Of a stretch of DNA of 64,000 nt, positions 43,196-54,376 are shown in pieces; position 1 is the stretch's first letter; every line of letters begins with the position of its first letter. The position numbers and the translations under genes were made by a program. The stretch spans positions 537,127,383 through 537,191,382 of the forward strand of contig NC_064621.1 of NCBI RefSeq assembly GCF_023898315.1. Reading direction: 5' to 3'. The notes below the pieces were generated by a model. It was not told the DNA's origin. It saw only the letters and a list, made by a program, of their open reading frames with translations, and searched no databases. The DNA is from Schistocerca nitens. Taxonomy: Eukaryota > Arthropoda > Insecta > Orthoptera > Acrididae.

Positions 43196-44190
43196 ACGCA
43201 ATGGCTATTAAGAAGAAAAACCATCCACTACTGGTAAAGATGTTTTATTAGAACAGCAACAACAACAGCGCTACATTGCGGGAATGTGGCCAACAGAAAC
43301 AGCTGCGGAGAGAATCATGTCAATAAATGGACTAAATAAAATTATGAAGGAACTTGAAGAGACAGGTGAAGTAGTTGATGTAGCAAAGAGGCCCATTCCA
43401 ATTGCAGTTTTTGATGAAGTTTCTTTAGCTATAGCTGGCTGTGCGGTGTATGCCTCTAATTCCGCAGTCAGTGCTCGAACTGTGTCAGGGGAATCCTCTC
43501 TCCCCTGGTCAACAGTTCATACGATTTTGCGGTATCCCAACAAAATTCAGAATGTGTACCATGTAAAGACCCGAGATAGGCTGAAACGCCATGACTTTGC
43601 CCTTCGTTTTCTGTCACAGATAGAAAAGGATGACATGTGGCCGGGCAATATTCTTTGGACCGACGAGACACATTTTGCTCTGTACGGTGCCGTGAATGCA
43701 CAGAACTGTGGCATATGTGGTTCTACATCGCCACATATTGTGCAGGAACATCCACCACACTTAGCGTATGACGACTCCATTCTCGGCCGGTTGTGGCATC
43801 TGCACGTTATAAGGTCCGCCTTGGGCAACTCGTGATTCCAGCTTCGCAACAACGCAACTGCGTCCACACCATTATTTTCATGCAAGATGGGACGACTCTA
43901 CATGTGGCTTGCAAGGTAAAAGATTTGCTTCGAGCAGCCTTCGATAAAGACCGCATCTTCTCTATGCAGTTTGAAGACGTGTGGGCTTCCTGATCTCCCG
44001 ACAAATCCCACTTCTGGTTGTGCTGATACCTGAAAGACTGTGTCTTTCAGAGATGTATTCGGACTCTTCCTGATCTGAAGGATAGCGTGCAATGGCATAC
44101 TGCTCTGATTACACAGGTTATGCTGCGAGCAACTGTTGATCAACAATTTGCTGAGTCGGGAGACCATACTGAACATATGTTGTAACAAGC
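43196..44190 (+). pseudogene. Mariner-type (DD41D-like) transposase relic
   Basis: The plus strand, across several frames, shows NHPLLVKMFY, LNKIMKELEETGE, PWSTVHTIL, then ILWTDETHFALYG (first Asp, about 43650-43690). IIFMQDGTTLHV (second Asp, about 43875) and SPDKSHFWL (third Asp replaced by His, about 43995) follow, ending near EHML. Stops and at least two frameshifts separate these blocks. No inverted repeats were found. Confidence 0.7.
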
Positions 44191-44229
44191 GACCGTATCC
44201 TAATAAACGTGCCAGAACAACGTTGTCGT

Positions 44230-44910
44230 GTGATTGATGTTTCCTCCCCTTTTACTGCACCCAGACCACTTTCTGACTGCTTATAGCGTCATATTTTCAC
44301 CTGCTGGTACAAAGTGGATCAACTATTTCTTTCAGCATACTCCATCATCGTACCGACTAACGAACATACCTACGATGTTTCTGCACCCTGTATTGCATCT
44401 TGAATTCAGTGTAAATGCTTCTCTTGTTCACAGTAAACTTCATTATCTGATTTTCCAACTTCCGCTGGCCCATTTTAAGAATGTAACTAAAGAATGTAGT
44501 CCTTTCTTTGACGTTGTCCGAGATTCTACTGTACAGTTCTTGGTTTACTAGCCTTCGATACAGACCGTCCGCTGTTCATTCAAGTCCTAATATCTTCCTG
44601 AGGTACATTTGTTCGTTTAGTCTCCTAAGCAATCCTGTTGCTACAACGTTCACATTTTCTGCTGGGTATACGGCTTCAGAGAGGATCACTGTTTGGTAGT
44701 GAGTGAATTTTGCATTAATCAAAAGCATCTCCTCATCGGAGATGAACATTATGAGTTTGTATGCTAAATTTAACTTGATTATTCACGCTCACATGGCCTT
44801 TTTGTCGGTCAAATCACTTTCTACACGTTATCTTAACTTTATTTTCCTAGCATTTAGACCTCTCTGTGTTCTGAATTATTTTCTTTTCAGTGTCAGCCAC
44901 GTAAGAGCTG
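44230..44910 (-). pseudogene. LINE reverse-transcriptase C-terminal relic
   Basis: The minus strand reads VLINAKFTHYQTVILSEAVY, LLRRLNEQMYLRKILGLE, LYRRLVNQELYSRISDN and ERTTFFSYILKMGQRKLE (44450-44740). This block order resembles the region after the catalytic palm of RTE-like LINEs. The frame is interrupted by stops. Confidence 0.5.
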
Positions 44911-45084
44911 TCTTAACGTCGGACATTAACTCTAAGAAAAAAAAAAAAAATATAACTCCCACTTTGAAAGAATTATCCGAATCGGATGAAAATCGATTGA
45001 TGTGATGTACATGTACAGACATGCAGATGATTAAATTTTGAGAAGAAAATGGATAATTTATTCAAGCTGCTCAAACTGAGCAAG

Positions 45085-45725
45085 TCAACAGCCTGTTGGT
45101 CCACATCTGCCCCTGCAGTTATTCGGCTTGGAGGGATATCGTACCAATATCTGTCCAACTGGCACGTAAGATCGTGAAAATCCTGAGCTGACTGAATTAT
45201 GATGATGATGATGATGATGTTTGGTTTGTGGGGCGCTCAACTGCGCGGTTATCAGCGCCAGCACAAATTCCCAACCTTTGCTCAGTCCAATTTCGCCACT
45301 TTCATGAATGATGATAAATGGTGAGGACAACACAAACACCCAGTCATCTAGAGGCAGGTGAAAAACCCCGATCCCGCCGGGAATCGAACCCGGGACCCCG
45401 GTCTCTGGAAGCGAGAACGCGACAACGAGACCACGAGCTGCGGACTGATCTGACTGGAGGCCCCTGCCCATAATGCTCCAAACGTTCTTAATTCGGAAGA
45501 GGTCCGGCGGCGTTGCTGCCCAAGGTAGGGATTGGAAAGCATGGACACATGCAGTAGACACACTGTCCGCGTGCGGTCGTGCATTATGTTGCTGAAATGT
45601 AAGCCTAGGATGACTTGCCAAGAAGGGCAACGAAACGGGGTGTAGAATATCGTCGACGTACCTCTGTGCTGCAAGGGTGTCACGGATGGCAACCAAAGGG
45701 TTTCTGCTGTGAAATAAAATGGCAC
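45085..45725 (-). pseudogene. Tc1-like transposase relic split by a SINE
   Basis: The minus strand reads AAQRYVDDILHPVSLPFLAS, LTFQQHNARPHADS (second Asp to His) and PPDLFRIKNVWSIMG (catalytic Glu to Lys), then the SINE at 45195-45459, then ILRASWTDIGTISLQAE. It is related to the element at 40046-41316. Two catalytic positions are lost. Confidence 0.75.
45195..45459 (-). mobile_element. tRNA-headed SINE, third family, with (ATC)n tail
   Basis: The reverse complement begins GTCCGCAGCTCGTGGTCTCG, contains box B CGGGTTCGATTCCCGG, the core GACTGGGTGTTTGTGTTGTC and ends in (ATC)n (plus strand TGATGATGATG at 45199-45218). A short duplication CTGACTG is seen at 45188-45194 and 45460-45466. Confidence 0.85.
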
Positions 45726-45739
45726 CTCAGACCATGGAA

Positions 45740-46480
45740 TGGTTCTTTATTTACGTGACTATTACGGCACTCCAACCCCAGTTCTCGATACCAGTAATAT
45801 CGTACTAATTTTCTGCGAAGTAACAGACATATTTTTGTGATAATCTTCACATTTGGTTTTATTAATGTATAGGTACTCCGATGTATCGATATACTACAGT
45901 GATATGGTTCTTGTGTGTATTCATTTCTGTGAGACTGCCATAATCTTTGACTTACCTGTAACCAACCGTTTTGGCTCGAATGCGCACAGAGGAGTCTTTG
46001 TTTCACTTTGCAGACGTTAAGTCTCGTGTTTGGTTACAGTGGAAATTAAATATATGAAGATTGATACAAAACTGTTTTCTTGATGATGTGACAACTAAGA
46101 AGAAGTATATGTGAACTTACAAGAAGTTTAATGAAAATGTGGATCGTGAACACCAAGTCAAAAATTATTTGTACCATACCATTGTTCTGATCTGGGATTG
46201 TTTGATCATTAAGAATTTCCTGAAAAACGCATTTGTTAGGTCTTCAAATATTGCTAAAATATAGATCTGGACCTTCTAGCAGTCAAAGTGGAATCATCGT
46301 AGAATTAACAAGATGAGCCAAAACAACTTCGACGAAATCTACGTGGGAATCCATTCAAGATAAGTGCCAAAATTAATGACTTTTTTACAGTGACTTCATT
46401 ATTTCCATTCTACGATACCATACACAGTCAATAACTTCGTTGTTGCCCCATAAAGCGAACATATGCTGCGTGATCAACAC
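45740..46480. other. No gene recognised
   Basis: AT-rich; no frame with domain similarity and no repeat ends seen. Confidence 0.45.
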
Positions 46481-46489
46481 TATTAATCT

Positions 46490-46740
46490 TATTTATAACC
46501 TACTTTGCAAGGGGTGGTATAGCTAGAACCATCACTCCTGGTTGTCAAGCACCATGGGTGGCGACTGTCAGGTTGGTATCCCATCACTGCCGTAGCGTCT
46601 CCAGGTGTATCTTCACCTATTATCGGGCTCAGTTCGATGCGCAACTCATCACTGAAGACAGCTCTAATCCGGTCAATGAGATTCCAGGTCGTAGGCGACA
46701 ATTTTTTTTTCGATATTTTGTACATAACATAAAGGGGGTT
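46490..46740 (-). pseudogene. Tc1-like transposase core relic
   Basis: The minus strand shows WNLIDRIRAVFSDELRIELS, the first catalytic Asp region of Tc1-like transposases, and in a shifted frame QPGVMVLAIP, a decayed form of the QPGVMVWGAI motif that follows it. Nothing of the remaining protein is recognisable. Confidence 0.5.
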
Positions 46741-46916
46741 GATAGGTTTACAGCTTATCTTACAGGTCAATATTCTTGTCGTTTCGGGTCCAAGGGCTCC
46801 ACACAGTAAAATGCCCAGCATACAGTTCTTCATATATGTAGTTATGTCTGTAGATATTTCTGCCTCTGGTGAGAGTAGCACCTGGTAAAGTAGCATACAA
46901 AAGCGATGTCTTTATT

Positions 46917-47032
46917 TAGAGAGGCACTCGAAACGAAGAATCCTACGGGGTACGGCTGCTGCTTCAAAAGGTTATTCATTCATACAGCAACCCTATTCTA
47001 CAGAATTCTTCGTTTCGATTGCCTCTTTAAGT
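46917..47032. repeat. Short inverted repeat (hairpin)
   Basis: AGAGGCACTCGAAACGAAGA at the left and its near-complement TCTTCGTTTCGATTGCCTCT at the right enclose about 65 bp. Arms are roughly 26 bp with few mismatches. It could be a miniature fold-back element or a remnant. Confidence 0.65.
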
Positions 47033-47061
47033 AAGGATGTGTGTTTAATGTCAAATAGTAC

Positions 47062-47070
47062 GTGTGTGTT

Positions 47071-47107
<37 letters not shown>
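47062..47107. repeat. (GT)n microsatellite
   Basis: GT repeat with two TTT interruptions near its start. Confidence 0.95.
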
Positions 47108-47108
<1 letters not shown>

Positions 47109-47296
47109 TAAACGTAGGCAACGACATTATTAGCATCCTTGCTAAAACGGCGCGTGACGAATGCGATTAATAGGGATCAATCCAAAAATGTCTAAAATAT
47201 AATTTCACTTGCTGCCATTTTCGCTCTCACCAAGTCGTACTCACTTTTGAAAAGTGTAAAATTTTTAACTTCATCCATATTCAAATGTGTTATTAA

Positions 47297-48826
47297 CCCT
47301 TTGTTTCCTGACATAAGAAAAAATTTACTTCTTTAAATTTTCTTTGCAGAATGTATGCTATTGTGGCCTCAAATGACGGTAGGATTTTTTGTAAAATTTT
47401 ATTTTATTTTTCACAACTTTTTTCTCTCCTGGTACTCAGAAGTACCGTCAGACTCCATGGACAGAATCACAACATGCGCAGAAAAATGCTCCAATTTTTA
47501 TAACTTGTACTTTATTCCACATAAATATTACATATTTTTACATTAGAAAATTAATTAACAGAAATATGATATTTCTGAATTTTTTTTTAATTTCGCATAA
47601 ATTTATTCTAGAGTTACTTCACAATACATAGTAACTTAGCTATACATTTTTGACAGTATATACATATGACATATTTAGTGATACCTCATGAAATTGTAGG
47701 AAACAGTTCTTCTTCTCATTGCAGCAAACATACACCTTACTTGTACTACATTGTGAATGTGGTCTCGACTGAATTATATTTTTCGCACACATTTCGCATC
47801 GTCCTCTTTTACAACTGAGCACTACAAAATGGTTTCCTCGGTTGCCAAGACCTACATCCTTCGGAACAGAAAAGTTATCCTTCCTTCTCTTTGGGAGAGT
47901 TATTTCATCTTTACCAGAGTTTCTCTTTTTGAGATTTGGCACTTGCTGTTCATTCATTAGCCCTAGTGCCACAGCACGCCTGAATTCTAGCAGTGGCAGT
48001 GCCCCATGTAGATCACTGAAAATGACGTAAGGATTGACAAAAACAATTTGTATTGCTCTCCAGAAGAGACGGTGCCACCATTTCTTTGATCGCTTGTCAA
48101 GACCAAAAGTTGAACGTAATCTGTCTGCATGATCCACACCACCCATGTTTTTATTGTAATCACATACAATAACTGGACATGATATAGTCATACTAGTTCC
48201 ATCTTTCTGTTTTCTTGTCACTACGCTCTGTTCAGTGCCATGGAAGTTTGACGCAAAATACACGAATTTATTTTCCTTCCATTGAAATACTGTTACGTCT
48301 AAAGATGACTCTCTGTGATTTGATTTAGACATTTTTCTTTAGGTAAATTCCCTAGCAAACCTTTCCTGTTTGTTCTAATTGTTCCACAGGCAAATGTATT
48401 TACCGATTTCTGTGTGAGAAAAAGTGGACAGGACAACTAGTGAGAGGTAACGCATTGTTGCTACAATAAAGTGTTCGCACAACCTGACGGTACTAATAAG
48501 TCCGCCTTATATTTTCCACTTTATCTCATTCACTTGTAACGTAATGCTTCAAACAATTATAAAAAAACAAAGAAGGTAAGTACGTACAATGGAAAACTCA
48601 ACGGAACAAGCACATACAATCTTCTGTTATCACAGCAGCGCGCGAAAAACAATTTCAAGCTCTGACCGCCAGAGAGGTCTATGTATTGCACAATAACATC
48701 TATGAAACAGTAGTGCAGAGTTACTGTTACGTACCGACAGGCTCTCAGATCACGAAACTGCACCATGAGAAAATAATGAGAGTCAAAACTTACTGGTACT
48801 TTTAAGTACCGTCAGGCAACAAAGGG
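47297..48826 (-). mobile_element. piggyBac-type transposon, internally deleted, TTAA-flanked
   Basis: The element begins CCCTTTGTTTCCTGAC and ends with the mirrored GTCAGGCAACAAAGGG. TTAA sits on both sides (47293-47296 and 48827-48830), the diagnostic piggyBac target. AGTACCGTCAG / GTACCGTCAGG subterminal copies lie near both ends (about 47440 and 48807). At 1,530 bp it is too short for a full transposase of about 580 codons; only the C-terminal gene portion remains. Confidence 0.92.
47640..48332 (-). pseudogene. piggyBac transposase C-terminal half
   Basis: An open frame of 230 codons starts MSKSNHRESSLDV, which is probably not a native start. It contains YNKNMGGVDHADRLRSTFG (the Asp in GGVD corresponds to the third catalytic Asp of piggyBac), KWWHRLFWRAIQIVFVN, and a Cys-rich C-terminal zinc-binding region CEMCAKN...CSTSKVYVCCNEK. 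The first two catalytic Asp residues and the N-terminal domain are absent. The frame is uninterrupted, so the deletion may be more recent than the decay of most neighbours. Confidence 0.88.
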
Positions 48827-48834
48827 TTAAAATC

Positions 48835-49955
48835 AGCTCTGAACTACAGAACATATGGTAAAAAACATAACACGAGACAGTGTGACCGGCAGATCACGTA
48901 CAAAACAGCAGGATCAGCCACCTACATTAAACATGCATTAAAACATTCTCGTTAATGATTTAGGAAGCAAGAATAACAGCTCACAGAATATTAAAAATCG
49001 TATCACATGTGTCTCATTGTCAGTTAAAATAGGGGATAGAACAGCCGGTAACCTGTCCACTGTCCTAGTCTGAGTATAAAATACATTTAGTTAAAAAGTG
49101 GTGTATTGAAGTCCATACACCACAAATACCACTATAATTACATAAAATTAAAACAAAAATATGGTACTATTATTACTTTTTAAGTATTTTACGTGGTGAT
49201 CGACTGCAGGTATTTTATTTAGTTATTTCAATTTCCCGTATGAAGCACAAAGTTGTATAACTACGATCTCTGCATATTTTGTGACTCTTTAGAGTAAAAA
49301 TATTTCTCCTATCTGAATAGTATTGAACGCTTTCACAGTACATTTTCTTACATCGTATTACGAAAGTTATTGTCTTTTCTGCCTTAAATGTCTACTCTAA
49401 GCAAAAGTTCCTATGCCCTCGGCTTTGGGGATTCCTTTGAAATTACGAAATGAGTAATCGCCATGTCGTTTGTAGAAAAGTTATCGGACTTCACTAATGT
49501 AATTTGAAAGAGATGAAGATTCCATTTTGAAGATAAATGTGACTCACTACTTATCAGTGAAACCGACCAAAAATCCCTCCCATGATACCTTTAGTTGTTA
49601 CAATGCTGAAGTATCTGAAACTGAAATATGACTTAGGATATCTAAATCTGCACACGGCTTTAAATAAACTTGAATGCACTTACATGAATCAAGAATGAAC
49701 AGTAAGAATAACAGTCTCAAGAGAAATCGCTAGAGGAGAAGAGGAGAGGTAATGATTTGACATTGTTTCGTCACATATATATCTTTGCAAAAGAAACTAT
49801 TTAAGCAAGTTGTGACGTATTTTGCATCCTGTCTCTGGGTATCTTCTAGATATTTGCTCTAGAATTTTGTCTTATTCACCTTACTTTTTCGTTAATTAAG
49901 AACTATTTACTCGTAAGAAAGTAAAAATGAAGAAAATACAAAAAAATAACTTAAG
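48835..49955. other. No gene recognised, AT-rich
   Basis: Sequence of high A+T with no frame above about 60 codons on either strand and no repeat termini found. Confidence 0.5.
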
Positions 49956-49959
49956 TCTA

Positions 49960-50400
49960 GAAAACAGGCGCAACAGCACACCATAGAAGATCTTGCCGCC
50001 CGAGCAGGAAGTCATCTGTCATCGGACTGTGTCATGTCTGAAGGAGTATTACAAGTGCCCTACCGCTCCTCAGTGGTCAGAAAGGGGTGCTACTTAGACG
50101 GGTAGTTGGTTTTTACCAGCTGAAACTTACTCTCCGTCACATGCATCCATTCTTGTTCCCACTGAAGCAAGGCCCTACACCATAGCAGCGAAGATATAGC
50201 ACATAGCAAGACAGCACAGTAGGTCAGCTGATTCAGAATACACACCTTCTTGGCTGCCACATCTGCTTATTCATTTCCCTTTATTCCCTTCTGGCCTGGC
50301 TCCTAGAAGCATGACAGATCCTTACCAGCCCATTCAGGCATAGAAGGGAATCCTGGATATATTTGTCTGATGAGTACATATGATGGTTGGAAGAAAGCGG
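49960..50400 (-). pseudogene. LINE RNase H-domain relic (I/R1-like)
   Basis: The minus strand, with frame changes, gives KYIQDSLLCLNGLVRICH, GIKGNEQADVAAKK (the RNase H motif normally written GNEEADAAA), EWMHVTESKFQLVKTNYP and LSSTPF...HSPMTDDFLLGRQD. These blocks follow the order of the C-terminal RNase H and tail of I-clade-type LINEs. No reverse transcriptase was found next to it. Confidence 0.65.
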
Positions 50401-50731
50401 ACTTAACATGAATGGTAGCGGTGCCTTCCGGGCAGGCCACTGCTGTGGTTAATACCCGTCTGGCACTACCCCTTTCATATCGTTTCGGTGATTATCATAC
50501 AATTTCATTTGCATTTGGTACATCTAAATTTTCCCTGACTGATATTAATCTGATGGACTATTAGGGTTAGGGTAAACGACTGATGGATCTCACAGTACTA
50601 GCATGATTTGTATAGAAGTAGTAGAAGTAGTAGAATTAAACTCGGCTATAGGCACAGATTTCTGGACTCTGAAGGGCAGCTTTGGAACTTTCCCCGAACA
50701 TCAAACAAGTTCGCAGAACCTTCTTATTGCT

Positions 50732-50909
50732 CCCACGTCCGGCCATCCTGATTTAGGTTTTCCGTGATTTCCCTAAATCGCTCCAGGCAAATGCCGGGAT
50801 GGTTCCTTTGAAAGGGCACGGCTGACTTCCTTCCCCATCCTTCCCTAATCCTATGAGACCGATAACCTCGCTGTTTGGTCTCTTCCCCCAAACAACCAAC
50901 CAACCAACG
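50732..50909. repeat. SINE-like interspersed repeat (TTTAGGTTTTCCGTG family)
   Basis: It reads GGCCATCCTGATTTAGGTTT, GCAAATGCCGGGATGG and GGGCACGGCTGACTTCC and ends with CAACCAACCAACCAAC. An 8-bp duplication TTATTGCT is at 50724-50731 and 50910-50917. Second copy of the family at 23262-23429. Confidence 0.78.
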
Positions 50910-50919
50910 TTATTGCTAA

Positions 50920-52485
50920 CCTCCCTTTGTAGTCACCGAAACTGACCGTGGGCCCTGTAGGGCAGTGGTTTATAGGTCGCCATTCTGGTGGTCAGGGTTC
51001 CTCCGCTAGCGGCCACAGCAGGAGTGTCAAAATGCCGTGGCTGAATGCGAAATGACACTTCTTTAGAAACTGGCGTCGCCGGGCATCCTGGCGCTTTTAT
51101 TAGCGAGTGTATGTGGTGTGGGAGTCTGGTTTCCTTATCCCGTCTGCGGGTCCAGGCAAAGCAGCGTCGGGGCTGGCGCCTAGCTAATGTGTTTATTGCA
51201 AGAACAGCGTACCCTGTGAGACACGATGACGTTCCCCAGATGTCGCGTTTCTTAGATGGCGCCGCGCCTCGCCAAAACGGAGCCCACTAAATCGTTTTAT
51301 TGACGAGATGGACCTTGTTTTCACTAGGAAGCTTCCCTTATCTTGTGAAATGCGCCGGGGGTTTGGGCTACAGGACCTCCAGGCATTGTGTGCTGTTTTC
51401 TCGAATAGAATGTTTACTGCGCTGTAGTGATTGGTTGAGGAAGATCGGGTCTCCTTGCTAGAAAAAAATAAGATTGGCATGGTAACCACTACTGGGCCAT
51501 GATAGGTTTACTCAAGAACATCGGGGGGAATGGCTGTTTTTTGGAAGGTGGTGAGCTGCGAGAGAGGAGAGGATTCGCTTCTCGACTGTCGCGGCGTACC
51601 GTCGCTAGTGCTCTTCAGTTTCGGTGGAGAGAAAAGTTAGTTGTGGAGACGTCTGGACACCCGGGCGAAACTGTGTATTTTCGCAGACGTGAGACAATCA
51701 CCGGCGGACGTAGGTTCATCTCCTACAGTGTGATGGGCCACCAACCTCAGCAGCTTCGACAGTGCCCGAATGCAGACGAAAGCACCTCGTCTTTCACCGG
51801 CTATATCGGTAACACTGCGCAGCTTCAGCAAATTCAGATCAATTTTTTTCGTTTTTTATAGCAGCCTTGTATTTGCAGTAGTCATTCCCAGTGTCCATTG
51901 CATGCTTAATTATATTTTTACAAGAGAGACCAATCAGAGGAACGATATAGCAGAGTGTGCTTGCCTAGATTGGCGTTCTTCCACTCACAGTAACCAGTCT
52001 CATCTACACGTAAATTCCAGTTAGGTTCCCCAAGTCTACTGTCAACCAACCTGAGTTCATATTTATGAAATGTTATACCGGTGAAGTTTCTTTTAATGTG
52101 TTTGTTCTCTCTTGACCTTGATATTAGTTAATCTCTTTGTAATGCCGTAGGTCCTCATTATTAATTTTCCAACAACACCCATTCTTATTCCCTCCTATGT
52201 CATTTATTTTGCTGTGGGGTGAAGGCATTAAGTTAATTTTATGTCAAGTTAGTCAACTCAATAGGTGATCCACACAGGGGCCACTATTTACGAATGTCAG
52301 ATTTCCTTGCGCTATTGATAAATGTGGCACCTATTGGATGGGGTACTCACGACTTTTTAGTCGTTTGGCAGACGGAGAACAGCCGCCACAATAGGCTAGC
52401 TTGTAAAGAAATCAAAGAAAACGAGGAGCTTCTCAGCAGGAATACATCACATCACAGTGTTCTCGAGACGACATACCACTCTATA
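50920..52485. other. Unassigned GC-richer region
   Basis: The segment 51000-51850 has higher G+C and frames of up to 120 codons (51499-51861, plus) without any motif I know. It resembles an LTR or untranslated region in texture, but I could not find matched ends or a target duplication. Confidence 0.35.
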
Positions 52486-52499
52486 TCTTATACAGTAAA

Positions 52500-52697
52500 A
52501 AATGGTTCAAATGGCTCTGAGCACTAAGGGACTTAACATCTCAGCTCATCAGTCCCCTAGACTTAGAACTACTTAAACCTAACTAACCGAAGGACAACAC
52601 ATACAGCCATGCCCGAGGCAGAATTCGAACCTGCGACCGTAGCAACAGCCCGGTTCCGGACTGAAGCGCCTAGAACCGGTCGGTCACAGCAGCCGGC
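52500..52697 (-). mobile_element. SINE (main family), near full length
   Basis: Reverse-oriented SINE from GGTTCAAATGGCTCTGAGC to the head CAGCAGCCGGC. It has a perfect 14-bp duplication TCTTATACAGTAAA at 52486-52499 and 52698-52711. The long perfect duplication points to recent insertion. Confidence 0.93.
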
Positions 52698-53123
52698 TCT
52701 TATACAGTAAACTGCTTTGGTAAACGAATCTTGAGGAAAACCAGTGAACAGCCGAGACAGGCCTCTTGGTTACATCATGCTGTAAGTATAGCTATATATT
52801 TTTAAAAAACCGATTCGAAACATCTGCAGGGAATTGGTGCTGGAAACTACCCTGCTGTAACTGTCATGAAAGTACACCGCTTCCTCGACACGACAGCCTT
52901 GGCGTTGCTGAACAATGTGAATTTTCGCGTCTCCTCGCGATGAGTTGTCTGTAGAACGTCTCGGCTGCTGGTGCCTCTTATCAGTTCCGCTAACAGGTCA
53001 CTGGTTGATGCGAGGGGCCACCCCAGCAACAAGGGTGGCGCAGGAATCAAGGGGTAGTGGCGATAGCAATTCCATGGTGCCTTTGCATTCAGTGTGGTGA
53101 CAGGTCGTAGCACTTTCTGACAT

Positions 53124-53365
53124 TTAACCCTAGGACGCCTAAGGGGAGGGGGTGTTCGTTGAACCCATAATTTTTTTATGTCCCCTGCTTTTGCCCAAAT
53201 AAACTTTCATACTACATATTCCCTTTGAGTTATTGTTTGTTGGCTGTTTTATGAAACGTTAGTGTCAATATATTTTATAGAAAATTCCTGCTTTGAAAGA
53301 AAAAATAAATAAACTTATTATGGGTCCAAACAAACACCCCCCCCCCCCCTTAGGCTTCCATGCTA
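53124..53365. repeat. Short inverted repeat beside the piggyBac relic
   Basis: TTAACCCTAGGACGCCTAAG at the left and, inverted, CCCCCCTTAGGCTTCCATGC at the right, with AACCCATAAT / ATTATGGGT inside, form arms of about 60 bp around a 125-bp centre. The TTAA-plus-CCC start looks like a piggyBac terminus. Confidence 0.6.
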
Positions 53366-53533
53366 TAGAAAATTTCCCTTTGTAGGGTTTTGTATTTCTC
53401 ATCTCTACAGCAATGCAAGTTAGTTTCTTGTTGGTTGGTATTCTTGATATTCACAACAATCGGTTTACTTTCAGAGGAAATGATTGTTGATGTCACTCAG
53501 GTGTTATTTATCTTGTAAACCTGCAGTGAGTTA

Positions 53534-54100
53534 GTGCAGTTCCCAACACGTAGGCCTCCAGTAACTTTGGTGTCCTGCACAGCAAAAACAATACCAAGGA
53601 AAAACTTACTGATATTGTCAACAATGCACCAATATAAGGGCACTGTTGGAGGAGAGAAGAATAAAACCGAGATAAATGCTTATTATAATTCCACTAAAGG
53701 TGGAATTGATACCATTGATCAAATGGCGCGTATGTACACCTGTAAGAGGGGAACAAAGAGATGGCCTCTATCTGTATTTCACTCTCTCATCGACATTTGT
53801 GCTATCAATGGAACCACCATATTCATCCAGCAACATCGAAGATGGAATGAGAAGAAACACAACAAACGGAAACTATCTTCTGCAAGCGGGGATGGAACTA
53901 GTGAAATTGCAGGTAGAAGAAAGAATTGCCAATGCAAGAGGGTTATCTAACCAAATTGTCCAATCAATGGAGACTATTCTACAAAATAAAATCAAAGAAG
54001 TGACAACAAAAGCACGTCAGCCTCCTGCAGGGGAGGTCGGTGCCATATCTGTGTAGAAAAAGCTAAAACAAAGAAGCAGAATGTAACGTGCGCGTGGGGC
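53534..54100 (+). pseudogene. piggyBac transposase C-terminal relic (second family)
   Basis: The plus strand encodes EINAYYNSTKGGIDTIDQMA (GGIDTIDQ, the third catalytic Asp region) and RGTKRWPLSVFHSLIDICAI. A frameshift near 53880 then moves the reading to LLQAGMELVKLQVEERIANA and ARQPPAG, with decay beyond. The expected Cys-rich tail is broken after 54060. The protein belongs to a different piggyBac family from 47640-48332. Confidence 0.85.
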
Positions 54101-54376
54101 ACACAATACACATTAAAGCCTGTACTATGGTAAGTGAGCGGGGTTCACCTTATGAGAAAGGATTTTCCTATAGATATCGACCGCGTGTACCTGAATGGTG
54201 GTGAATCAGACTTGCACCCACTCTGTAATAACAATGATCCGTCAAGCAAGTCCGAAATGCAATTACACGTCAAGATGGACCAAAAGCTACACTTAAGATG
54301 CTACCAATTTGATAATAAATCGGTCGCCAGCCTAATTAGGCATTAACTGAGTTTCTTCCCTGTACAAGTTGGTGTA

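Noticed and set aside
45085-45696. 203-codon frame on the minus strand as one gene
   Set aside because: It is a Tc1 relic read straight through a SINE; the His-rich stretch comes from the SINE's (ATC)n tail.
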